From the NCBI GenBank assembly GCA_013297995.1, contig JAAFJB010000032.1, positions 1-32,178 on the forward strand: 32,178 nt of DNA, written 5' to 3'. The position numbers were made by a program, and so were the translations under genes. This DNA comes from Chitinophagales bacterium (GTDB lineage Bacteria; Bacteroidota; Bacteroidia; Chitinophagales; Chitinophagaceae). Below, in pieces: positions 1 through 7,688 of this stretch (position 1 is the stretch's first letter; the number at the start of each line of letters is the position of its first letter). Below the pieces are notes generated by a model. The model searched no databases. It was not told the DNA's origin and saw only the letters and a list, made by a program, of their open reading frames with translations.

Positions 1-332
1 TATGTACACCCGGTAACGACGTAGAAGCCACTACAGGAAAAGCTGCCAGTGGTGCAACCCTAATTTTATTTACCACAGGGCTCGGAACACCTACTGGTAA
101 TGCCGTTGCGCCTACTATTAAAATTGCTACCAACTCTGCATTGGCAAAACGAATGGCTGATATCATTGATATTGATACGGGTGATATTATCACTGGCGAA
201 AAATCAATTGAAGCAATGGGAGAGGAAATACTATATTACTGCATCAAAGCAGCCAGCGGTGAAATTATACCCAAATCTGTATTGTTAAATCAAGACGATT
301 TTATACCTTGGAAACGAGGCGTTTCGTTATAA
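1..332 (+). CDS. UxaA-family sugar-acid dehydratase (altronate dehydratase type), C-terminal part
   Basis: The gene enters from the left edge; reading from base 3 gives 109 residues to the stop. The visible part is the C-terminal domain of the galactarate/altronate dehydratase family. It has the stretch [20 protein letters not shown], then KIATNS, and the family-typical end [11 protein letters not shown]. Members dehydrate sugar acids such as D-altronate to 2-keto-3-deoxy acids in the cytosol. UxaA-type proteins are also found in L-fucose/D-arabinose clusters, for example that of Campylobacter jejuni. The first SDR starts 28 bases downstream, and an FAH-fold dehydratase and an aldehyde dehydrogenase lie in the same operon. 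I therefore infer a role in dehydrating the aldonate formed by the sugar dehydrogenase. A genuine altronate (galacturonate) role cannot be excluded without the upstream genes. The family call is firm; the substrate is not. Confidence 0.88.
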   Translation, partial: CTPGNDVEATTGKAASGATLILFTTGLGTPTGNAVAPTIKIATNSALAKRMADIIDIDTGDIITGEKSIEAMGEEILYYCIKAASGEIIPKSVLLNQDDFIPWKRGVSL

Positions 333-360
333 TCAACTTAAATATTTTAAACTCTATTGT

Positions 361-1134
361 ATGTTTTCTTTAAATAATAAAACGGCTTTTATTACTGGCA
401 GTGGAAGTGGCATCGGAAAATCAATCGCTATTACCTTTGCAAAACAAGGTGCGCATATATGTATTGTAGATTTAGACTCAACTGGAGCTAATCAGGTTGC
501 CCTTGAGATTATTGAGAACGGGGGTAGTGCCTCTGTGCATATCTGTAATATTGCCGATCAAGATGCTGTTAAAACCGTTGTTGCAGAAATAATAACGGCT
601 AAGGGATATATTGATATTCTAGTTAATAATGCAGGCGTTGCACATGTGGGTAATATTGAAAATACCCAAGTGGCTGATATGGATAGGTTGTTCTCAATTA
701 ATGTGAAGGGCGTTTTTAATTGTATGCAAGCAGTAATTGAATCAATGAAACAGCGGGGTGGGGTAATTGTAAACCTAGCATCTGTTGCCGCTACTTTGGG
801 CATTTCTGAGCGATTTGCTTATTCTATGACAAAAGGTGCAGTAGTAAGTATGACACTCTCTGTGGCAAAAGATTATATTAAATCTGGTATTCGCTGTAAT
901 TGCATTTCTCCTGGTAGGGTTCATACCCCATTTGTGGATGGTTTTATAGCAAAAAATTATCCCGGAAATGAAGCTGAAATGTTTGAAAAATTATCTAAAA
1001 CACAGCCGATAGGCCGTATGGGACAACCCAATGAAATAGCTTCTTTAGCCCTCTATCTTTGTTCTGACGAAGCTTCTTTTGTTACTGGCTGTGATTATCC
1101 CATTGATGGTGGATATACCAAACTCAATAGTTAA
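361..1134 (+). CDS. SDR-family NAD(P)-dependent oxidoreductase (possible 2-keto-3-deoxy-aldonate or sugar dehydrogenase)
   Basis: A 257-residue classical short-chain dehydrogenase with an intact Rossmann fold. The cofactor motif TGSGSGIG is at residues 12-19, the NNAG motif near residue 89, and the catalytic Ser141, Tyr154 and Lys158 are spaced as expected (Y-S-M-T-K). The CISPGRVHTPF segment and the C-terminal GCDYPIDGGYT are standard for the family. No signal peptide is present, so it acts in the cytosol. It lies 28 bases after the UxaA-type dehydratase and 62 bases before a second SDR. In the non-phosphorylating L-fucose pathway, one SDR oxidises the sugar and another oxidises 2-keto-3-deoxy-L-fuconate, and this gene could be either. 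Fold and catalytic competence are clear from the sequence; the substrate is inferred only from neighbours. Confidence 0.85.
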   Translation: MFSLNNKTAFITGSGSGIGKSIAITFAKQGAHICIVDLDSTGANQVALEIIENGGSASVHICNIADQDAVKTVVAEIITAKGYIDILVNNAGVAHVGNIENTQVADMDRLFSINVKGVFNCMQAVIESMKQRGGVIVNLASVAATLGISERFAYSMTKGAVVSMTLSVAKDYIKSGIRCNCISPGRVHTPFVDGFIAKNYPGNEAEMFEKLSKTQPIGRMGQPNEIASLALYLCSDEASFVTGCDYPIDGGYTKLNS

Positions 1135-1196
1135 TGAGTTACAACAATGATAAGAAATATTTTATGCTAAATTTACTAAGTACTTATTAAGCTATT

Positions 1197-1991
1197 ATGA
1201 ATTTGAATTTAAATAATAAAGTAATTATTGTTACCGGCGGTGCTAGGGGAATTGGAAAAGGAATTGCTAAAGTGTTGGCTGCTGAAAATGCAATAGTTGC
1301 TATTATAGGAAGAAGTGAAAATTATAACCTAGAAACAGTTGCAGAAATTCAGGCAGAAGGAGGACGTGCCTTTCAAGTAGTGGCAGAACTTAGTCAACCC
1401 GATGCTTGCGCCAGTGCTGTAAAAAATATTGCTGATAAATATGGGGAAATATATGGGGTGGTTAATAACGCAGGCGTTAATGATGGCGTAAGTTTAGAAC
1501 ACGGTAGCTATGAAACTTTTATGGCTTCTCTTCACCATAATTTGGTTCATTATTATTTAATAGTTCAACACGCTTTGCCTTACCTCATTGCAAGTAAAGG
1601 AGCTATTGTAAATATTAGTTCTAAAACGGCAGAGACTGGTCAGGGAGGCACTTCCGCGTATGCTGCTTCCAACGGCGGTAGGAATGCACTTACCAGGGAA
1701 TGGGCTGTAGAGCTGTTAAAATACAGCATTCGCGTAAATGCAGTTATTGTTGCGGAATGTATGACGCCTATGTATGAAAGCTGGCTTCAGTCGCTCCCCA
1801 ACCCCACAGAAAAACTACAAAAAATTACACAAAGAATTCCATTTCAAAATAGGATGACCAGCGACGAAGAAATTGCTAATACGGTGGCATTTTTGTTGTC
1901 TGATAAATCAGCACATACCACAGGGCAACTCATTCATGTTGACGGTGGATATACTCATTTAGACAGAGCTATAGAATCTATAAATCAATAA
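1197..1991 (+). CDS. SDR-family L-fucose/D-arabinose dehydrogenase-like protein with Asn in place of the catalytic Lys
   Basis: A 264-residue SDR resembling the FucX / L-fucose dehydrogenase group, in which NALTREWAVELL and a VNAVIVAECMTP segment follow the active site. The cofactor motif TGGARGIG (residues 13-20), NNAG, Ser142 and Tyr155 are present at the usual spacing. The position four residues after Tyr, normally Lys, is Asn159 (codon AAC at 1671-1673), giving YAASN instead of YxxxK. That Lys normally lowers the Tyr pKa and binds the nicotinamide ribose, so activity may be lost or altered. Known relatives oxidise L-fucose, D-arabinose or L-galactose to the lactone in the cytosol. It lies 62 bases after the first SDR and 10 bases before a GH36 gene. 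The reading frame is intact, so this is not an obvious pseudogene. The family call is good; the substrate is inferred. Confidence 0.82.
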   Translation: MNLNLNNKVIIVTGGARGIGKGIAKVLAAENAIVAIIGRSENYNLETVAEIQAEGGRAFQVVAELSQPDACASAVKNIADKYGEIYGVVNNAGVNDGVSLEHGSYETFMASLHHNLVHYYLIVQHALPYLIASKGAIVNISSKTAETGQGGTSAYAASNGGRNALTREWAVELLKYSIRVNAVIVAECMTPMYESWLQSLPNPTEKLQKITQRIPFQNRMTSDEEIANTVAFLLSDKSAHTTGQLIHVDGGYTHLDRAIESINQ

Positions 1992-2001
1992 AATTTCATT
2001 T

Positions 2002-3960
2002 ATGAAACGCTGTAACTCAATCGCCTTTATTTTTTGCTTTCTAATCAGCGTTTTAGTAACTACTGCTCAAAATATTAAATACCATATTAATAGTGATGGT
2101 AGTTTTAGTATTAAAGGTAGCGCAGTACAAATCAACGATTGTTATCCTGCCATTGATGGCAGAATGGTGAAGCCAATAGGTATTAGCATTCTCGCAAAAG
2201 ATGGGCAAGATATTATTCGATACAAATTAGTTAATGGTAGCATAGAGCTTTCATTAAAGTATGTTGATAATGCCGTTGCAATAAGCACTAGTGTTTCAAG
2301 TGAATCTGTTTATGGAAATTTTATTTCTCCTATTCACGATGCAATTGTAGCAGGGGCCACTAGAATTTATCGCACGCCAACTCATATTATGGGTAATGGG
2401 GGAATCAAAGACTGGCCTACCGATAAAATGGATTTTAGCAGTTGCGGAAATGCTACGGGTCTTATTCCAATTACTGGTGCTACAATGGTAGTTTCAACAC
2501 GAGATTTCTCTAAATTCTCATCCTATACCAATTGCTTACCTACCGCTAATAATGGAGGTAAAAAATTGATGGATATTTCTATTGCTACCGAGAAAATTTA
2601 CTCCAAAGTTTTACCCACTATTTTTATTACAGAGAATGAATCTGCCTTTGAAGCCATGCGCAATGAAGCCCTTCAAATTGCTAAGCAAGCCAATGTTAAA
2701 AATAATAAGCCACCTTCTTATCACTGGTGTTCTTGGTACTATGCTTATTATCATTTAACGGAACAATTGATGTCTGATTATTTAAAAGGTTTTAAATCTC
2801 TGCAACCCAATGTTCCCATTCAAACGGTTCAAATTGATGCGGGGTATTTTCCTCATCCTGGCGATTGGCTAGAGCCCCATTATAGATTTCCGAATGGTAT
2901 TGAAAAATCAGTAAAAGAAATTATCAGCAATAATTATAAAGCTGGAATATGGATTGGGCCATATATGGTAGGAAATAAAAGTAAATTGTATAAAGACCAT
3001 CCAGATTGGGTATTATGCCGTACAGATGGTAAGCCCATTGTGAATATGCAGTTCTATGGAGAGGAACGGCTTTGGGGTGCTATGGACGAAGAAATCTATA
3101 CTTTAGATACCAGTAATCCCGCAGTGATGGAATACTTGCGAAAAGTATTCCGCGCCTTTAGAAAAATGGGGATCACTTTTTTTAAGACCGATTTTATGTT
3201 ATATGGAAGTGAGTCTTCTAACAATGTAAAACGATTTACACCTGGTAAAACATCCATTGAATACCAACATGATTTGTATAAAATGATTCGTGAAGAAATA
3301 GGGCAAGATGCGTATTGGTTGGGTTGTATTGCACCTTATGTTCCGATGCTGGGTTATGCAGATGGGATGAGGATTTCAGGTGATATTAGTCCCACTTGGG
3401 CAGGTGGTAAAAATATGTTTGAAGAAACTGTGGGTGCTCAACATTTCAATAATATTTGGTGGCAAAACGATCCTGATGCTATTATTCTAAGAGAGAAATA
3501 TAATTGGATGAGTGATGAAGAAGCAAAGTCAATGATTCTTTGGATGGGTATGTTGGGTGGGGTGGTTAATACGTCTGACTTATTTCATGAAATTCCTAAA
3601 AAACGGGTAGATTTATTTAGATTTATTGAGCCTTCTAATGAGAAAGCTTTTGCTACACTCCCATTTATTGATCAAAATAGTAAGTTTGATATCATGGTTA
3701 GAAAATACCCAGCCATGAAAAGTTGTGCCGTACTTTTTGTGAATAGAAGTACTGAAAAAGCTAAACTAGATTATAAAATTGAACAGTTAAGTGGTATGTT
3801 ACAAGCCACTTGTTTTGATTGGAATGAACAAGGCTCACAAGAGATTGGTAAAAAAGAAACCATCACTATTGAACTCAATGCGCATGAAAGTAAGCTAATT
3901 TATATTTCAGAAGATGGAAAAGGTCCTGGTATGATGACCTTAGGTGGGAAACAAAAATAA
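2002..3960 (+). CDS. Secreted GH36-type alpha-galactosidase-like glycoside hydrolase
   Basis: A 652-residue clan GH-D (GH36/GH27-type) hydrolase. Residues 1-23 form a signal peptide ending TTAQ, so the product is exported to the periplasm or cell surface. A beta-rich N-terminal region is followed by a TIM barrel carrying QIDAGYF, GIWIGPYMV, FFKTDFMLY and RISGDISPTW. The Asp of KTDF (Asp397) matches the family nucleophile and the Asp of ISGD (Asp461) matches the acid/base. A small beta domain closes the protein. The family mainly removes alpha-1,6-linked galactose; related members act on other alpha-galactosides. The gene begins 10 bases after the second SDR and ends 25 bases before an esterase-like gene, so hydrolysis and catabolism appear to be co-transcribed. 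Family assignment is strong; exact specificity is unknown. Confidence 0.87.
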   Translation: MKRCNSIAFIFCFLISVLVTTAQNIKYHINSDGSFSIKGSAVQINDCYPAIDGRMVKPIGISILAKDGQDIIRYKLVNGSIELSLKYVDNAVAISTSVSSESVYGNFISPIHDAIVAGATRIYRTPTHIMGNGGIKDWPTDKMDFSSCGNATGLIPITGATMVVSTRDFSKFSSYTNCLPTANNGGKKLMDISIATEKIYSKVLPTIFITENESAFEAMRNEALQIAKQANVKNNKPPSYHWCSWYYAYYHLTEQLMSDYLKGFKSLQPNVPIQTVQIDAGYFPHPGDWLEPHYRFPNGIEKSVKEIISNNYKAGIWIGPYMVGNKSKLYKDHPDWVLCRTDGKPIVNMQFYGEERLWGAMDEEIYTLDTSNPAVMEYLRKVFRAFRKMGITFFKTDFMLYGSESSNNVKRFTPGKTSIEYQHDLYKMIREEIGQDAYWLGCIAPYVPMLGYADGMRISGDISPTWAGGKNMFEETVGAQHFNNIWWQNDPDAIILREKYNWMSDEEAKSMILWMGMLGGVVNTSDLFHEIPKKRVDLFRFIEPSNEKAFATLPFIDQNSKFDIMVRKYPAMKSCAVLFVNRSTEKAKLDYKIEQLSGMLQATCFDWNEQGSQEIGKKETITIELNAHESKLIYISEDGKGPGMMTLGGKQK

Positions 3961-3985
3961 GTTGTTGAGATTTTAATAGAACTAA

Positions 3986-5260
3986 ATGAATAAGTGCATA
4001 ATTTTATTCTTACTTGCATTTACAAGTGCGAGAGCGCAAATTTCATCGAGTGATTTAATTCAAAGAAACGGATTAAACTACTTCGCCCATAAAATTAATC
4101 AGCTGCAAATAAAAGATACCATTACTATTGCATTTTTGGGTGGAAGTATCACACAAGCGGAGCATGGTTGGCGCGATAAAATATTTAATTGGATTACCAG
4201 TCAATATCCCCAAACCGCTTTCAAACAGATCAATGCTGGCATTGGAGGTACTGGTAGTGACTTAGGTGTATATCGACTAAACGAACAGGTTTTAAAATAT
4301 AAGCCCGATTTATTGTTTGTTGAATTTGCAGTTAACGATTACAATTTTTCTCGAACAAGTATTTTGCGTTCTATGGAAGGTATTGTTCGTAAAACTTTTA
4401 TTGCAAACGCTGCCACAGATATATGTTTTGTATACACCATCACTTCCGATATGTATGAATTGTATAAAAAAGATAGTATTCCCCACACTGTTTCAGTAAT
4501 GGAAGAAATTGCGGACTATTATAAAATACCTTCTATTAATTTAGGGCCAAATATTACTCGCTTGGTAAATGCGAAGCAATTATTTCTTAAAGGGAATAAG
4601 CCAGTATTAAATGATTCAACTTTTTTTTCAGCAGATGGTACGCACCCCTATCCTGAAACAGGGCATCTTGAATATTTTAAAACCCTTAGTACTTCGCTTG
4701 CCAAGTTATTGGTGCCGCAGAAAAAACAGAAACGTAAATTGATAAAGCCCTTTTTCACTGATGCTTTGCAATACAGTAGCATGATTGATATAACCGCTAA
4801 TATGCAAAAAAAACCCATTGATCTGGTTCGAAAATATCCAGCCGATTTGGGAAATGCTTTTACCGATAAAATGCCCAATCTCTTATTATTAAATGATACA
4901 GCGCAAGAAATTTCCTTCCAGTTTAAAGGAGAACGGATCGGGTTTATGGATGTACTAGCCCCTTCTTCTGCGCAAATAGTTGCCTATATTGATAATGATC
5001 CTCCTAGATATATCAACCGCTTTGATGGTTTTTGTTTTTATTTTTCCCGCCCTCATTGGTTTTTTATAGATGGACTAAGGAATGCTACTCATCATATTCG
5101 TATAAAGTTGTCAACCCATCAACCCGATAAATTTTTAATGTTGGAGAAAGGAAAAAATAAAAATGAATTGAATAATATAGAGGACTATAATAAGTTTATT
5201 TGGCGGGTAGGTAAAATACTCATCACACAAACAGATGCTAAACGAACCAAAAATAAATAA
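3986..5260 (+). CDS. Secreted SGNH/GDSL-family esterase-like hydrolase with C-terminal beta domain
   Basis: A 424-residue exported protein (signal peptide 1-17, ending ARAQ). The SGNH core contains block I FLGGSIT with nucleophile Ser54, the GIGGTGSD oxyanion-type block, the FAVNDYN block with its Asn, and DGTHPYPETGH with Asp217 and His220 as the likely catalytic pair. After about residue 250 comes a beta-rich region with a FKGERIGFMD segment, resembling the accessory beta-sandwich of carbohydrate-active SGNH esterases. Such enzymes usually remove acetyl or similar groups from polysaccharides, which would help the neighbouring GH36 and GH2-like enzymes; this role is inferred. Its stop codon directly abuts the start of the next gene, so the two are probably translated in a coupled way. 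The catalytic core is clear; the substrate is unknown. Confidence 0.83.
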   Translation: MNKCIILFLLAFTSARAQISSSDLIQRNGLNYFAHKINQLQIKDTITIAFLGGSITQAEHGWRDKIFNWITSQYPQTAFKQINAGIGGTGSDLGVYRLNEQVLKYKPDLLFVEFAVNDYNFSRTSILRSMEGIVRKTFIANAATDICFVYTITSDMYELYKKDSIPHTVSVMEEIADYYKIPSINLGPNITRLVNAKQLFLKGNKPVLNDSTFFSADGTHPYPETGHLEYFKTLSTSLAKLLVPQKKQKRKLIKPFFTDALQYSSMIDITANMQKKPIDLVRKYPADLGNAFTDKMPNLLLLNDTAQEISFQFKGERIGFMDVLAPSSAQIVAYIDNDPPRYINRFDGFCFYFSRPHWFFIDGLRNATHHIRIKLSTHQPDKFLMLEKGKNKNELNNIEDYNKFIWRVGKILITQTDAKRTKNK

Positions 5261-6094
5261 ATGAAAATATATAAAACAAAGTCTGCTCATATTATTGAGC
5301 ACAATAATGAATTCTATTCATCCATTGAATCAGATTGGGATATGCTTATTAACCAAGATGAGCTCTATCAAAATTTACTAAGTCAAGTAAATTCAGCTGA
5401 AAAAATCACTCCAGATTGGAACTCCACACATTTAATATTAGCACCCATTGCCAATCAAGAAATATGGGCAGCCGGCGTTACTTATTTAAGAAGTATGCAC
5501 GCAAGAATGGAAGAGTCAAAAGATACGGGTGGTGCAACTTTTTACGATAAAGTATATGATGCTGAACGGCCTGAAATTTTTTTTAAAGCCAATGCATTAA
5601 GAACAGTTGGGCAAAATGGATTGGTTAGAATACGCAAAGACTCTACTTGGGATGTACCAGAACCTGAACTTACTTTGCTAATTAATTCTGGCGGAAAAAT
5701 TGTTGGCTATACCATTGGCAATGATATGAGTAGCCGCAGTATTGAAGGAGAAAATCCATTGTATTTACCACAAGCCAAAATGTATGAAGGTTGTGCTGCT
5801 TTAGGGCCTTGTATTTATGTGCCTGAGAATTCAATAGATCCATCAACTACTATTTCTATTTTAATAGAACGCAATGAAGTTGCCATGTTCAATGAAAGTA
5901 TTCCCATCAGTCAAATGAAAAGACAACATACTGAACTAGTCCATTTTTTATATCGCGAATGTTCATTTCCGCACGGTTGTTTTTTAATGACGGGTACTGG
6001 AATTGTACCGCCCAATAGTTTTACGTTACAAAGTGGAGACCAAATTAGCATTACCATTGAATCAATCGGAACACTTAAAAATACAGTAGCATAA
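5261..6094 (+). CDS. FAH-superfamily 2-keto-3-deoxy-D-pentonate (D-arabinonate/D-xylonate) dehydratase
   Basis: A 277-residue cytosolic protein of the fumarylacetoacetate hydrolase fold. It matches, as I remember them, the KdaD-type 2-keto-3-deoxy-D-arabinonate dehydratases described in Sulfolobus. Shared signatures are WAAGVTYLRSM, YDKVYDAERPEIFFKA, the metal-binding PEPELTLLI, the GYTIGNDMSSRSIEGENPLY loop and LMTGTGIVPP near the C-terminus. The family reaction converts 2-keto-3-deoxy-D-pentonate to alpha-ketoglutarate semialdehyde. D-arabinonate and D-xylonate give the same intermediate, so either sugar could feed it. The start ATG directly follows the stop of the esterase gene, and the stop overlaps the start of the aldehyde dehydrogenase by one base (TAATG). 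This coupling to the next pathway enzyme strongly supports the call. An alternative is a diketo-deoxy-fuconate hydrolase, which also has the FAH fold. Confidence 0.82.
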   Translation: MKIYKTKSAHIIEHNNEFYSSIESDWDMLINQDELYQNLLSQVNSAEKITPDWNSTHLILAPIANQEIWAAGVTYLRSMHARMEESKDTGGATFYDKVYDAERPEIFFKANALRTVGQNGLVRIRKDSTWDVPEPELTLLINSGGKIVGYTIGNDMSSRSIEGENPLYLPQAKMYEGCAALGPCIYVPENSIDPSTTISILIERNEVAMFNESIPISQMKRQHTELVHFLYRECSFPHGCFLMTGTGIVPPNSFTLQSGDQISITIESIGTLKNTVA

Positions 6095-7653
6095 TGATAC
6101 ACGGAAAAAATTTCATCGGTCAACAACTATCTGCTGCAGGTAGCAGTACTTTTAATGGGTACGATATTGCGAATAATACAGTAATCCCCATCAACTTTTA
6201 TGAAGCCACTTCACAAGAAATTGATGCGGCTATTCAAAAAGCAAATACCGCATTTAGTATTTATAAAAAGAAAACTGGAAAAGAGAAAGCTACATTTCTA
6301 ATAGCCATAGCAGCCGAATTAGAAGCATTAGATACCTTATTAATTGAAACAGCGAGTAAAGAATCTGGTCTCCCTATTGCTAGAATTACCGGTGAACGAG
6401 GAAGAACTATTGGGCAGTTGCGTCTTTTTGCTCAAATGCTTGAAGAGGGTAGTTGGGTGAATGCTATAATTGATACAGCAATACTGGATAGGGTTCCTAT
6501 GCCTCGGTCTGATATACGGCAAATGCAGACTGCTATTGGGCCTGTGGCCGTATTCGGGGCAAGTAATTTCCCCTTGGCATTTTCTGTAGCTGGTGGAGAT
6601 ACGGTTTCTGCATTAGCTGCTGGATGCCCAGTTGTTTTTAAAGCACATCCCGCACATCCTGCTACCTGTGAATTGGTTGCTGGTGCAATTATTAATGCAG
6701 CACAAAAATGCAATATGCCCGATGGTGTTTTTTCTTTAGTGCATGGCATAAGCAATGAAATAGGTAGCACACTGGTATCGCACCATTTAATAAAAGCGGT
6801 GGGTTTTACTGGTTCTTTTAAAGGAGGCAAAGCATTGTATGATTTAGTAGTACAACGTAAAGAACCCATTCCGATTTTTGCGGAGATGGGGAGCGTGAAT
6901 CCCGTTGTTTTTCTTCCAGAAATTATTGAACAAAAATACGAACAACTCGCAGAAAGTTTTGCTGCTTCTGTAGTAATGGGAGCGGGACAGTTTTGTACCA
7001 ATCCAGGTATATTTCTGGTATTGAAAAATGAGTTTTCTAATAATTTTATTCATGCATTACAAAAAGCAATTTCATCCAAACCTTCAGTAGCATTGCTTAC
7101 CAGCAATATTCAAAAAGCATATTGCCAGGGTGTACAACAACAAAGACAAATTACGGATGCAGTTGGTTTAACTGAATTTGATGCATCTACGCCACAGCCT
7201 CACTTATTGCAAGTAAGTGCTAAGGCGGCCATTCAAAATCCATTGCTTACAGAAGAAGTTTTTGGTCCCTCTACGGTAGCCATCGTTGCCGATGATATGA
7301 AGGAGTTGATTCAATGTTGCCAGCAATTACAAGGTCAGTTAACGGCAAGTGTGCATGGTACAGAGGCTGACTTAATAAATTCGGGGGATCTGTTAGATAT
7401 CTTGCAATTAAAATCAGGACGATTAATCATTAACGGATATCCTACTGGTGTAGAAGTTGGTCACGCTATGGTACACGGTGGGCCGTTTCCTGCAAGTAGC
7501 GATGTTCGAAGTACATCTGTTGGTACACAAGCTATATACAGATTTACAAGACCAGTTTGCCTGCAAGACTTTCCTGATCACTTGTTGCCGGATGAATTAA
7601 AAGTAAATAATCCTCTAGGAATTACTAGAAAAGTAAATGGTGAAATTGCATAG
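6094..7653 (+). CDS. NADP-type aldehyde dehydrogenase, 2,5-dioxovalerate (alpha-ketoglutarate semialdehyde) dehydrogenase
   Basis: A 519-residue aldehyde dehydrogenase of the long ALDH type typical of alpha-ketoglutarate semialdehyde dehydrogenases. The stretch VFGASNFPLAFSVAGGDT followed by AAGCPVVFKAHPAHPAT is characteristic of that group. The catalytic Cys is Cys301 in GQFCTNPG and the general-base Glu is Glu264 in FAEMGS. The reaction oxidises 2,5-dioxovalerate to alpha-ketoglutarate, feeding the citric acid cycle. No signal peptide is present. Its ATG overlaps the stop of the FAH-fold dehydratase by one base, matching consecutive steps of the Weimberg or D-arabinose oxidative pathway. 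The next gene starts 35 bases later. Family and pathway step are well supported; the cofactor preference is from family knowledge. Confidence 0.88.
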   Translation: MIHGKNFIGQQLSAAGSSTFNGYDIANNTVIPINFYEATSQEIDAAIQKANTAFSIYKKKTGKEKATFLIAIAAELEALDTLLIETASKESGLPIARITGERGRTIGQLRLFAQMLEEGSWVNAIIDTAILDRVPMPRSDIRQMQTAIGPVAVFGASNFPLAFSVAGGDTVSALAAGCPVVFKAHPAHPATCELVAGAIINAAQKCNMPDGVFSLVHGISNEIGSTLVSHHLIKAVGFTGSFKGGKALYDLVVQRKEPIPIFAEMGSVNPVVFLPEIIEQKYEQLAESFAASVVMGAGQFCTNPGIFLVLKNEFSNNFIHALQKAISSKPSVALLTSNIQKAYCQGVQQQRQITDAVGLTEFDASTPQPHLLQVSAKAAIQNPLLTEEVFGPSTVAIVADDMKELIQCCQQLQGQLTASVHGTEADLINSGDLLDILQLKSGRLIINGYPTGVEVGHAMVHGGPFPASSDVRSTSVGTQAIYRFTRPVCLQDFPDHLLPDELKVNNPLGITRKVNGEIA

Positions 7654-7688
7654 TAAGTGCTCATCTATTCAACTTTACAAACAATTAA

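Noticed and set aside
1167..1190. Palindrome TAAGTACTTA between the two SDR genes as an operator
   Set aside because: It is only 10 bp in AT-rich sequence and is expected by chance; no second copy supports it.
6432..7001. 189-residue open frame on the minus strand
   Set aside because: It lies fully inside the aldehyde dehydrogenase gene, which has clear motifs on the plus strand. Its translation is low-complexity and Cys/Pro/Ser-rich with no domain, so it is a shadow frame.
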